From NCBI GenBank assembly GCA_946803715.1, contig CAMPET010000170.1, positions 62,605 through 93,235 of the forward strand: 30,631 nucleotides of DNA. Reading direction: 5' to 3'. This document shows positions 10,801 through 18,487 of the stretch, piece after piece; within the stretch, counting starts at the first letter, position 1, and each line of letters begins with the position of its first letter. The stretch comes from Beroe ovata (taxonomy: Eukaryota > Ctenophora > Nuda > Beroida > Beroidae). Both the position numbers and the translations under genes were made by a program. The notes below the pieces were generated by a model. That model saw only the letters and a list, made by a program, of their open reading frames with translations, ran no database searches and had not been told where the DNA came from.

Positions 10801-13800
10801 GGACATATGGTGGAGTGCAGGAACTTTGGCGTTGTGCCAGATGTGTTATTGTGTTACAGAGAAAGTGTTAATTCCGGCTGATGTGTTATTATACTGAGTG
10901 TAGATGAGAGTTGTTATTGTGGTATGTTAGAAAAAAGTGTATATTCTTAGATCAATGTCTAACGATTAAGAATACATGTTATGTATGTTACATTGTTACG
11001 ATAAAACGATGGCTACCTGAAATATAGCATATGATACTCGTAAAACGTCATTTGAAGGCTTCCTCTACGAAAAAAACCATTTTCCCCTTTCAGATGATCA
11101 AGACAGTTCCTCAGCCCCAAAAACTCCATTTGGCGACGATCTTGAGAAGCAAGCACTGGACTCTTTAGAGGGTCTAACCTCTGATGTGAGTTGAAGATAT
11201 GATCAAATTACTCTTCCAATTATTGAGACCACACCTCCCTTTGAATATCATTATGAAGGAGTACTCTAACATCAAATTTAATCAAATCTTTCCAACACTC
11301 TGATTGTATAACTATTTCCCTTCCCCTATCAGAATTTTGCAAAAGCATAATTCTGACTAAGATTTTCACTTTCCTTTTTCCTAGAAAATAGGAATTATTC
11401 AAGGGTTCTGATTACTCCTTCTCCTGTAGATAATAAAGGAGCGGGATCAAGCAAGGAAAGAACGAGACGAAGCGAGGGCTAAGTGTGCTGCGATCCTCAG
11501 TGACTATGGTGGACGGAGACAGGCTTGGCAGAACCAGTTCAATGTGGTGAAGATCCGACTCGAGCACTACTACCGGAGACATGATAAGGTGAGGAGTGAG
11601 GAGTGAGGGGGTATGGGTCTGAGGGGTGAGGGGTGAGGGGGTAAGGGGGTTAGGACTTAGGAGCTAGGGGTGAGAGAGTGGAGTAAGAAATGATAATCTC
11701 GGTGACTCAATAATTGCTTTGATTTGATTGTGTTTCGTTTGCGACATGAAGACGATTGACCAATGACCATTCTGAAAACATTGGATCTTGTTATCGAAGA
11801 GAGGCGCGAAAATGAGATTTCTGTCATTTCTCTATCAAATCGTCATTTCCAAGTGTCATGATTGAGGCAGGTGGCTATGAGCATAAATATAATTTTCTTG
11901 AATAGGCCCTTGAATAGCAATCAATGAAATGTACAGAAATTCGTAGAAATGTTATTCTTAGAATGGTCGTTATGCTGAGAAAAGTAGAAGCCAGATGAAG
12001 TGGTGTCAATGTAAGGTTTAACGAGCGTCATAGTGGTGTCAGAGAAAAATGGTGTCAGAGCAAAGTGGTGTCAGAGAAAAGTGGTGTCAGAGCAAAGTGA
12101 TGAGTAAAGTGATGTCAGAGATAAGTGGTGTCAGAGAAAGTGGTGTCAGAGAACAGTGGTGTCAGAGAAANTCAAAGTGGTGTCAATGAAAAGTTTAACG
12201 AGCGTCATAGTGGTGTCAGAGAAAAATGGTTTCAGAGGAAAGTGGTGTCAGAGAAAAGTGGTGTCAATGTAAAGTTAAACGAGCGTTATAGTGGTCTCAG
12301 AAAAAAGTGGCGTCAGAGAAAAGTTGTGTCAGAGGAAAGTTCAAAATGGTGTCAGAGATAAGTGGTGTCAGAGTAAAGTGGTGTCAGGTATAAGCGACAC
12401 TCAACAACTGTCCTTGATGTAGGTATGACTGTTAACTCATAAACCTTCATAATAAGTCTTGTTGATGAAATCATATATTCTCCATAAACGACTTTTCATA
12501 GCCACAAAATATGCAAAGGAGATTTTCATACGTTAATATCCTCAAACATTGACTGGGCGGCTATGCCAAGGCTTGCATATGGAGGAAATACATCGATAAT
12601 AAGACATTTTATTGACCAGCTTTCTGTTGTTTTCATAAGCGAGTTGATGTTTTTCGTGACATGTGACGAAAGTGTGACGAAAGTGTGACGGAAACGTGAC
12701 ATGGGATTTGCGGCCTGATATGACTCGGAAATCATTGTTAGTTGATAGATATCATGTCTAGGAGTTACCAGGCCACATTTGGGGACATATCCAACCATCT
12801 GCCACGCCCAAATGTCGTGTTGTATGGAAGGCGCGAAAGGTGTGACGGAAACGTGACATGGGATTTGCGGCCTGATATGACTCGGAAATCATTGTTAGTT
12901 GATAGATATCATGTCTAGGAGTTACCTGGTCACATTTGAGGACATATCCAACCATCTGCCACGCCCAAATGTCGTGTTGTATGGAAGGCGCNNNNNNNNN
13001 NNNNNNNNNNNNNNNNNNNNNNNNNNNNNNNNNNNNNNNNNNNNNNNNNNNNNNNNNNNNNNNNNNNNNNNNNNNNNNNNNNNNNNNNNNNNNNNNNNNN
13101 NNNNNNNNNNNNNNNNNNNNNNNNNNNNNNNNNNNNNNNNNNNNNNNNNNNNNNNNNNNNNNNNNNNNNNNNNNNNNNNNNNNNNNNNNNNNNNNNNNNN
13201 NNNNNNNNNNNNNNNNNNNNNNNNNNNNNNNNNNNNNNNNNNNNNNNNNNNNNNNNNNNNNNNNNNNNNNNNNNNNNNNNNNNNNNNNNNNNNNNNNNNN
13301 NNNNNNNNNNNNNNNNNNNNNNNNNNNNNNNNNNNNNNNNNNNNNNNNNNNNNNNNNNNNNNNNNNNNNNNNNNNNNNNNNNNNNNNNNNNNNNNNNNNN
13401 NNNNNNNNNNNNNNNNNNNNNNNNNNNNNNNNNNNNNNNNNNNNNNNNNNNNNNNNNNNNNNNNNNNNNNNNNNNNNNNNNNNNNNNNNNNNNNNNNNNN
13501 NNNNNNNNNNNNNNNNNNNNNNNNNNNNNNNNNNNNNNNNNNNNNNNNNNNNNNNNNNNNNNNNNNNNNNNNNNNNNNNNNNNNNNNNNNNNNNNNNNNN
13601 NNNNNNNNNNNNNNNNNNNNNNNNNNTTAATAACACCCTCTTTCCCTTCCTCCAGGGTCGACCACTTCCCGAAGCGAAAGACATGCCCGACATCAATGTA
13701 ACAATCGGGGGTAACAACCCGCCGACCACTCACAGAGAGTACAAACTACCAGAGTTTGAGGAAATGCAGAATCTCGATAGTCTCCTCCCCGATGATGATA

Positions 13801-16800
13801 TGTTTGCGGATGACATCCTCGCACAGTTCGCCCCGATTGAGGAAACTTTCAAAAACATGGACTTCTCTATGCCTAGATCTAAGAGTAGGGAGGAACCACT
13901 TCCCGTGCGAACATACGAGAAACCCGCCAGTCCGCCGCCTGCAGCCACCGCCCCGCCAAAACGGCGCGAAACCCGCCCTCGCACTCCCCGCCGGTCGGAA
14001 CCGAGGCGTGTTCGGACGCCGTCTCCGCCACCCAAAGCCCCGACACCACCGCCCCCTGAACCTGAAATCACGGTCGAGGTGATTGATGTACCGTGCAATC
14101 AGTCAGCTCCGGTCCTTCCTAAGCCATCCATCAATATAAATAGAACTATAGACGACCACAACAAACAGCCTGACCTTCCCATAAAAGTTGATCCTGAGGA
14201 TATTAGGAAGCGGTACAACCTTCCTCCAAAACAACCCAAAGTCGAGGTCGATGCAGCTCCGGTGGTTCAATCACGACCACCGTTTTCGGGTTCGCCAATG
14301 TTCGACGACCCTCCCCCTCCCGCCCGCCCTGCAGCTGATGAACCCCCTCCTCTTAGCGTTAGACCAAGATCGGATGAACCCGCAACTCTCCCATACAACT
14401 ACTATCCTCCATACCAGTCGCCGACACAAAACGGAAACGATCCCACGGAATTCCCGACTTTGCCGATTGAACCGGCAGCGGTCGAGGAACCGAAACCGAA
14501 GAAAAAGCGGAAGAAGAAGAAACCGGCTAAGGCGGATCCTCCACCCGAAGAAATACCCGTGGAACCAATGGAAGTAGAACCGATGGTTGTTGAAGTGGAA
14601 GATGTAGCTCCGGTTCAGGCAGCTCCCCCTCCAATACCCAGGAGGTCGTCCCCCTCTCCCACTCCCTCCTTCAGGAGGCGAAGAGCGAGTATGGAGAGTG
14701 CCAAAGATTTCTCTGTCCTAGGTATTGAGCAAGTGATTGCTCCTTTGTCAAAATTATTACTCAATTTTGTTAATCTCACCGGGTGATACTCACCCAGCTC
14801 TCAATCTCTATCCCTTCTCTTCCCCCAGGCGATCCTGATTTCGACGACAGCCCTCTCTCACCTCCCGCACAGCGTCACTCGCCCCCGAACGACTCCACTC
14901 TCCCGAAAGAGACGACTCTCGATGACCCTGCCTCTCAGTCTCCCGCTCCTGCTCCTGAGAAAAAGAAGAAGAAATGGAAACCGTCCATGCCAATCTTCAA
15001 TGATAAGTTGCCCAAGTCGAAAGCGCCGCCTCCAGCTCCTGAAGTGGCGCAACCGGCAGCGAGTGCTCCTCCGGATCCATCGGCTGACCAACCTGGTCCC
15101 AGTACTTCCAACTCTGGTAAACTCCCGATATTACCAGGCTTAAAACTTTCCATAAAATCACCTGGGATTTTTTCCCCGTTGCTTCACAACCCTGTTATTT
15201 CAGATTCCGTCCCGGAGAAACCCAAAGAAGAAGAAGAAGAGGAAGCGCCACCAGCATCCAAGCCGCCGAAGAGAGCCAAGTCTCTGCCTCGATTTAGAGA
15301 TCCGTCTCTACCGAGAAACATGGCGTCACATAACATGAAACGGGCTTTGTCCAACCCAAGATTGAAGAAGGTAAAGCATCGAGATTCTTCTACTCTCTCA
15401 CTTGTCATATGTTGATTGTTGGTTTTCTCCCTTTGATAAGATATCTGGATTCTCTTACTCTCATAGAAATCGATCTCTTTGATGAAGGAGTAGGTATAAC
15501 ACTATTTAATCGTTCCAGGACCCAGGTTCAGAATGCGATTCTGAAGACGACTCTGATTCCGATATCAGGAGTCTGGTAGAGAGCGTCTACATGCCTCTGG
15601 TAGGTGGAAAAATCCGTTTTTATTCTTTTTTATTCGTTTTTATTCTTTGAAATGAACGTTTCAGCATCTCGATTTTTTTTGTGTTCATGTTTATTGTCAT
15701 CACTTCCTGTCTTCGCAGCATCTGACACCCTCGCGATCAAATTCCAAGAAGAACGTCAATAACGATGATGCGAAGTCCACGACCAGTTCATTCGCTAGGA
15801 GGAACAAGATGCCAGGGTCCATGGGCTGGCTCGATAGCAACAATCGTACGTCATAGTTTTCCTCCGGGAAGTGACAATTTTGTCAGCAAAGCAACAAAAC
15901 CCTCGCGAAATCGCTTTTCCTTCACGTCTCATTTTCTCCTCAGCTCCATCGGACGAGGACTCCTCCAGTGATTTCAGTTCGTCTGAAGACGAGGACGATG
16001 ATTCTGACTCGGGTTCTGAGGAAGAAGAACAGAGGTAAGAAAACTCCCACGCACGTTAGACAACCTTACCATAAATGGCTATCGCTCCATATTTGGAAAT
16101 AATGCCATATATGGAAGTTTTTCATGAATGGTGCTCTCTATGTCACGAAAGGAATCAATGGTGGCTGATTCTCCTGAGCCATATTATCTGTTTGCATTCG
16201 TGTGAGAAAAGTGTATGCTCGAGCTCTAACTGGTGCAATGTTATTTGTCGATTAGAACGTCGCAAAAATATGTATGCTGGGTTGTTTTGCTGCGACAGAT
16301 GTAAAATCTAGAATAAGAGAATTCATGTTTCACTCTTTGTAGTGCGGTAGATGAAAATGCTCCGAATGGAGGCGTCGACAATGAGGGAAGTCCCGAAAAA
16401 GTCCCAAAATCACCCGGTGATGATGGTGACCCTAAAACTCCTGGCAGTGGTCCAAAAACTCCGGATCCCACGAAGAGTCCAAGAGAATTATCCGTGTCCC
16501 TTTACAAGCACCAAACTGGGAGAAATCTGAAACCAGACTTGATGGGGCTCACGGGGATGTATGTGATATGAAACCACGTGATTGCACGTGCTACGCACGA
16601 AATTAACGTGACCAACACGTGCTAGTTGTACGCACCACGTGTTCTTCTCCCTGCTTTACCATGTGACCATCTCTTATGTCTAGCTAAACTTTACCTGCAA
16701 ACTCGGAGCGCCATTTTAAAGATATCTGCAAGATAATCGATGCCATTTTTCTTATATTTCTGAGTCCAGCCATGTATAACAAAACCCTGAATGAAGTATT

Positions 16801-18487
16801 CTCGTGGTGAAATTCAAGCTAAACTTAGTCATAATTTGACGCATGGGTGACGTGACGCGTGACGTCACGACTAGTTGGGGTCTTAGAGACGGAACCTCGT
16901 GATTCTCAAAGATAATTTTCTGAACTTCTGAGATGAGATGAAAATCCTTTGACCAAATCTCTAACCGAGTAAACTATTGATCGAAACTGCTCGGAATCAT
17001 TGAACTCTTGCCAATCATGAAACAATCCTTACCTTGTGTTCGCATGGGGTTGCATGATATGATACGTACCAAATGATATTACGTACCAAATTATAGTAAT
17101 AAATCACAATATAAGTGAAATTAACATATTACCAAATTATAGTTAAGTGGAATGAACATATTATTCATATTTGGGCTAAGAATGAAGCATTGGATTGTGA
17201 GCTATCTCTCATTGGCACAGGATCTGCATCAAGTGACCATTCGCCTACCATGATAGACCTCTTGTCTACCATTCATTTACCATTCAGTTTCTATTAAAAT
17301 TGGGTCTCCGGTCTCTCCAATCATTCAACTAACTAAAATGATTTTATCTATGATTTGCCCCCGTTTTTCTCACTAATTATACCGACCTGCAGTTCCGAAT
17401 CTGATGATGACTACGAAATTCCGCCAATAGGTAAACTCAAGCAGCTGATTTAGATAGTAGATAGTTGGCAGTTTTGATTCGTGTCATAACATGGTCGACG
17501 ACCATTGGTCGTGGATTCTTTTGTGTATTTGTTTGTCATCGTTGTGGATGTGTTTATGTATTCATTGTTTGTCATTTTGTGTCAACTGTCAGTATTCTCA
17601 TTCATGGTGTCAGAACGAATTCTCGTGAGTCGTAGTGATATACCCGTTTAGGATGTTTGTGTATAGAACCAGTGTTGGGTGGTCTATGTTAATATCTATG
17701 TCTCCAATCTCGGTTTAAATGTTCATCCATGTCCCAGATTCATTTTCATTGATACTATGTTTCCCATACCTCAATAGATACGTCCACTCTAAGATGATCA
17801 ATGTAAAACAAGAGGTGATATATCTGATTGAAATAGTCACCGCTGATTTGAATGATGCATAGGCTGGGATAGAGTAGAATGAATTGTGAGAAAAAAATCC
17901 GATCTATATTTTCCTGAAACGCATGTTGACGGACTTCTATGTTGGTGTTGCACAAGCGCATTTTTGTGTTGCACAATCGCATTTTTGTGTGAGTGTTTTT
18001 GAGGTGTCCATGATGAGTGTCAACGTGTCATGATTGTTGTTTTCGGTCTTGTAGAAGCTGATCAAGACGTGTGATTGTACGATTGAGCATGGCTCGCACT
18101 CTTGCTGCATGTTGCTTCGATTTGCTGACAATCTATTCATTTCCGATTTTCATGTTCGCCACAAATCATCTCGCACTTCCTGCTGCACCATTCTGCTTCA
18201 CAAGACGTATTTCATCTTTGTCCCTCCCCATTTCGCTGTTTGCGAACATCTTGAACAGCATCGCCCCACCCCCTCCCTCCCCATTACACCTCATCTTCTA
18301 AACCCCTCCCCTCTCTCCCCCTGTTACAGCTGATAGCTCAACTCAAGACCTCATCCCCCTATCGGAAGATGGTGCAGGGAGCAAGCGGAACTCCATGCTG
18401 GATTCAATTCTCAAGGACTTCGATGATAATTCCAAAAACTGGTTAAATAATAGTAACACTGATCAGAAGGGTGAAATGCTCATTTGA
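1717..18487 (+). CDS. Spliced gene for an unrecognised 875-aa disordered, Pro-rich, acidic/basic protein (gene span)
   Basis: I joined 13 coding segments: 1717-1805, 4605-4660 (or its duplicate 5493-5548), 11094-11185, 11430-11588, 13656-14721, 14829-15116, 15204-15370, 15519-15599, 15719-15845, 15944-16034, 16343-16558, 17393-17430 and 18330-18487. All junctions are GT-AG and in phase, giving 2628 nt including TGA. The protein has an acidic N-terminus, a coiled-coil segment (about residues 80-132), a long Pro-rich disordered region with RS/RTP-type basic stretches, lysine clusters that look like nuclear localisation signals, a Ser/Asp/Glu-rich acidic block (about residues 705-735), then a C-terminus with SPxK/TPxK-like sites. 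Composition suggests a nuclear regulatory or scaffold protein, but that is inference. I do not recognise the family. The 635-bp N gap in the intron before the largest exon could hide another exon, although phase 0 to 0 across it makes a direct join plausible. An ABHD14-like gene sits inside intron 1. Confidence 0.7.
1806..2803 (+). other. Intron 1, part before the nested ABHD14-like gene
   Basis: AT-rich sequence with no supported exon. The short open frames at 1997-2325 have no protein-like composition. The nested gene's promoter should lie in the last few hundred bases, but no specific element was recognised. Confidence 0.5.
2804..3598 (+). CDS. ABHD14: ABHD14-like alpha/beta-hydrolase fold protein, intronless, probably catalytically altered
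   Basis: The 264-aa protein starts at the first ATG after an in-frame TAA (A at -3, G at +4). Resemblance to ABHD14A/B (CIB) proteins is seen along the length: a first strand (HTVLILRG), then GHRAVVVGLPGG, QVVGVSLGTSSNYILPLL around the nucleophile elbow, GWVNISPT, IPLLVVYGEGE and a final NVKVAMVKGSGD...HWVKLVKNFL. Vertebrate ABHD14B is about 210 aa; the extra length is a Ser/Thr-rich insert near residues 40-65 and an acidic insert near 105-150. The HG after the first strand is RG. The acid residue normally in YGDQD is replaced (YGEGE), and the usual GAGH histidine is Asp (GSGD), although DHDHW follows. The Ser of the VSL motif is present. It may therefore be a pseudoenzyme or use a shifted His. 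It lies wholly in intron 1 of the 875-aa gene, same strand. Confidence 0.72.
   Translation: MEITERVVDICGLPVKITDGRPFARPVHTVLILRGRRSVSATMTTSTSGVMTSSSSMTSLTSVPSLDSLIAWEDGWRKSVRELQSGGHRAVVVGLPGGSVRNKGDVIRGVMDEIGREENEIDLEDEGNFMRIDGEEDNSHKVQISNGHSSSRKQVVGVSLGTSSNYILPLLEEDKPQLSGWVNISPTTIPQIVTDTLVNPSSNCRIPLLVVYGEGEVKSRSVCEKMLRQGVPGNVKVAMVKGSGDLAVDHDHWVKLVKNFLGTL
3599..3997 (+). other. 3' flank of the nested gene, rest of intron 1
   Basis: No exon is seen. A canonical AATAAA for the nested gene was not found close to its stop; an ATTAAA lies near 4055 inside the duplicated block. Short open frames here are random. Confidence 0.4.
3998..4777 (+). repeat. Tandem duplication, copy 1 (about 780 bp)
   Basis: Direct repeat of 4816-5665, sharing long near-identical stretches from CTGTTGCTTTTAATG to GTATACCTGTGA with scattered substitutions and indels. 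It contains the first copy of a 56-nt coding exon with both splice sites. A 37-bp tail after it (4778-4814) is not in copy 2. Confidence 0.9.
4605..4660 (+). CDS. Coding exon 2, first copy (56 nt)
   Basis: Flanked by TTTCAG and GTGAGT. In the gene's frame it reads EEEDALLDRLRDRKKKKP, an acidic to basic switch. It enters in phase 2 and leaves in phase 1, so 56 nt cannot be used twice or skipped without a frameshift. The second copy at 5493-5548 encodes the identical peptide. Confidence 0.6.
4815..4815. other. Single N at the duplication junction
   Basis: The N falls exactly one base before the first base of duplication copy 2 (4816). Coincidence of an unknown base with a breakpoint suggests an assembly join. 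Confidence 0.9.
4816..5665 (+). repeat. Tandem duplication, copy 2 (about 850 bp)
   Basis: Second copy of 3998-4777 with extra inserted bases near 5000-5045, including a short internal repeat of TTTCATATCAATC. Both splice sites of its exon are intact. Confidence 0.9.
5493..5548 (+). CDS. Coding exon 2, second copy (56 nt)
   Basis: Same 18-residue peptide as the exon at 4605-4660, with synonymous change CTC to TTA. Acceptor TTTCAG and donor GTGAGT are intact. It is either a mutually exclusive duplicate exon or an artefact of unmerged haplotypes; only one copy can be in a given in-frame mRNA. Confidence 0.55.
6482..6600 (+). repeat. 33-bp tandem repeat carrying CCAAT boxes
   Basis: Units CCAATCACAGTTCACTGAGC + TGTGTCTCAYTAG start at 6492, 6525, 6558 and 6591, the last one truncated. 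Each begins with a CCAATCA core of the NF-Y type, and spacing is exactly 33 bp. It lies within the large intron. Confidence 0.9.
6759..6828. repeat. (CA)n microsatellite, imperfect
   Basis: CA run interrupted by CATA and CAGA units. Confidence 0.95.
8578..8750. repeat. (GT)n/(GTGA)n imperfect microsatellite
   Basis: Irregular GTGTGAGT units. The apparent 78-codon Thr/His-rich frame on the minus strand is a translation of this repeat. Confidence 0.9.
10027..10187. repeat. (CA)n microsatellite, imperfect, with a single N at 10036
   Basis: CA repeat with CG, CT and AAAC interruptions. The N lies inside the repeat. Confidence 0.9.
11094..11185 (+). CDS. Coding exon 3 of the 875-aa gene
   Basis: Acceptor CCCTTTCAG and donor GAT|gtgagt. 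It reads DDQDSSSAPKTPFGDD...LEGLTSD after a split Asp codon (phase 1 in, phase 0 out). The exon is acidic and Ser-rich and contains a KTP site. Confidence 0.75.
11430..11588 (+). CDS. Coding exon 4 of the 875-aa gene, coiled-coil segment
   Basis: Acceptor CTCCTGTAG and donor AAG|gtgagg, 53 codons, phase 0 at both ends. It is a highly charged helical stretch beginning IIKERDQARKERDEARAKC and ending HYYRRHDK. This is the only part of the protein that looks folded, and it would be the best probe for finding the family. Confidence 0.8.
11589..11680 (+). repeat. G-rich GGGGTGAG repeats next to the exon 4 donor
   Basis: Starting at the donor, the transcript strand carries many runs of three to five Gs (11607-11680) in a GAGGGGTGAGGGGTGAGGGG pattern. 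It could form a G-quadruplex and could act as a G-run splicing enhancer; that is inference. Confidence 0.75.
12001..12391 (+). repeat. TGGTGTCA-core minisatellite, array 1
   Basis: About 15 exact TGGTGTCA cores plus variants, spaced about 16-17 bp, with consensus near AGTGGTGTCAGAGAAA. A higher-order segment containing TTTAACGAGCGTCATAG recurs about 180 bp apart. The single N at 12171 lies inside. It lies in the intron after exon 4, and related arrays occur at 19913-20051 and 28680-28902. Confidence 0.92.
12684..12991 (+). repeat. 157-bp tandem satellite running into the N gap
   Basis: The unit TGTGACGGAAACGTGACATG... starts at 12684 and again at 12841 (period 157) with only a few differences. 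The second unit is cut by the N gap just before completion. A short 12-bp GTGACGAAAGT iteration precedes it. The array is probably longer in the genome. Confidence 0.9.
12992..13626. other. Assembly gap (635 N)
   Basis: Run of Ns inside the intron between exons 4 and 5, adjoining the 157-bp satellite. The true length is unknown, and long open frames across it are meaningless. Confidence 0.99.
13656..14721 (+). CDS. Coding exon 5 of the 875-aa gene, Pro-rich region
   Basis: Acceptor CTTCCTCCAG and donor CTAG|gtattg, phase 0 in and phase 1 out, 355 codons. It starts GRPLPEAKDMPDINV, followed by an acidic hydrophobic patch (LPEFEEMQNLDSLLPDDDMF) that resembles an activation-type or docking helix. 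Then come Pro-rich stretches with RTP/SPPP repeats and a lysine cluster (PKPKKKRKKKKPAK, about 14490-14530) that looks like a nuclear localisation signal, and it ends near FRRRRASMES. GC content is clearly higher than in the flanking introns. Confidence 0.85.
14829..15116 (+). CDS. Coding exon 6 of the 875-aa gene
   Basis: Follows a 107-nt intron; acceptor TTCCCCCAG, phase 1. It encodes DPDFDDSPLSPP..., a KKKKKWK basic patch and Pro/Ala-rich sequence to GPSTSNS. I place the donor at 15116 (TCTG|gtaaac) because the following 87 nt end in a strong polypyrimidine tract and TTTCAG. Confidence 0.75.
15204..15370 (+). CDS. Coding exon 7 of the 875-aa gene
   Basis: Starts after TTATTTCAG, phase 1, and reads SVPEKPKEEEEEEAPP...PPKRAKSLPRFRDPS...LSNPRLKK. 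Donor AAG|gtaaag, phase 0. The upstream 87 nt (15117-15203) are open in the same frame, so exons 6 and 7 could also be one exon if the intron is retained. Confidence 0.78.
15519..15599 (+). CDS. Coding exon 8 of the 875-aa gene
   Basis: 27 codons, acceptor CGTTCCAG, donor CTG|gtaggt, phase 0/0. Acidic: DPGSECDSEDDSDSD then IRSLVESVYMPL. Confidence 0.8.
15719..15845 (+). CDS. Coding exon 9 of the 875-aa gene
   Basis: Acceptor CTTCGCAG and donor AATC|gtacgt, phase 0 in and phase 1 out. Reads HLTPSRSNSKKN...SFARRNKMPGSMGWLDSNN, Ser/Lys-rich. Confidence 0.78.
15944..16034 (+). CDS. Coding exon 10 of the 875-aa gene, acidic Ser/Asp/Glu block
   Basis: Acceptor TTCTCCTCAG and donor AGAG|gtaaga, phase 1 to 2. 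Reads PSDEDSSSDFSSSEDEDDD followed by SDSGSEEEEQ, typical of CK2-phosphorylated acidic regions in nuclear proteins. Confidence 0.8.
16343..16558 (+). CDS. Coding exon 11 of the 875-aa gene
   Basis: Acceptor CTCTTTGTAG and donor GGGAT|gtatgt, phase 2/2. It contains SPEKVPKSPGDDGD, PKTPGSGPKTPDPTKSP and then a less disordered SVSLYKHQTGRNLKPD. Reading on without splicing would stop four codons later, so an alternative short C-terminus is possible. Confidence 0.75.
16559..17392 (+). other. Intron with a cluster of CACGTG and CRE-like sites
   Basis: Four CACGTG E-boxes lie at 16575, 16585, 16616 and 16636. A GTGACGCGTGACGTCACGA element spans about 16852-16870 and includes a perfect TGACGTCA at 16860-16867. 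The remainder is AT-rich without exons. Confidence 0.6.
17393..17430 (+). CDS. Coding exon 12 of the 875-aa gene (38 nt)
   Basis: Acceptor CGACCTGCAG and donor ATAG|gtaaac, phase 2 to 1. Reads SESDDDYEIPPI. It is very short, but the phase fits on both sides. Confidence 0.65.
17431..18329 (+). other. Intron 12, no other feature seen
   Basis: Long pyrimidine-rich stretch (18265-18329, CCCCTCCC and CTCTCTCCCC) leading to the acceptor. Open frames in it are chance. Confidence 0.5.
18330..18487 (+). CDS. Last coding exon of the 875-aa gene
   Basis: Acceptor CCCCCTGTTACAG, phase 1. Reads ADSSTQDLIPLSEDGAGSK, then RNSMLDSILKDFDDNSKNWL and ends KGEMLI before TGA. An RNSM site could be a basophilic kinase target. 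A weak alternative donor (AAGG|gtgaaa) exists near 18470, so a further downstream exon cannot be excluded. Confidence 0.65.

Larger units (their letters stand above)
5666..11093 (+). other. Large intron (5.5 kb), no supported coding exon
   Basis: Contents are CA/GT microsatellites (6759-6828, 8578-8750, 10027-10187), the CCAAT-box 33-bp repeat (6482-6600), a short CT tract near 9582-9598 and otherwise unremarkable AT-rich DNA. The open frame at 7904-8122 looks mildly protein-like but has no recognisable homology or splice context. Open frames over the microsatellites are low-complexity artefacts. Confidence 0.55.

Noticed and set aside
12001-12391. Repeat array as a CRISPR-like array
   Set aside because: Units of 16-17 bp without unique spacers; a eukaryotic minisatellite.
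12758-14786. Very long open frames (243-616 codons) across the N gap
   Set aside because: They are open only because Ns give no stops. Only the part after 13656 is supported as an exon.
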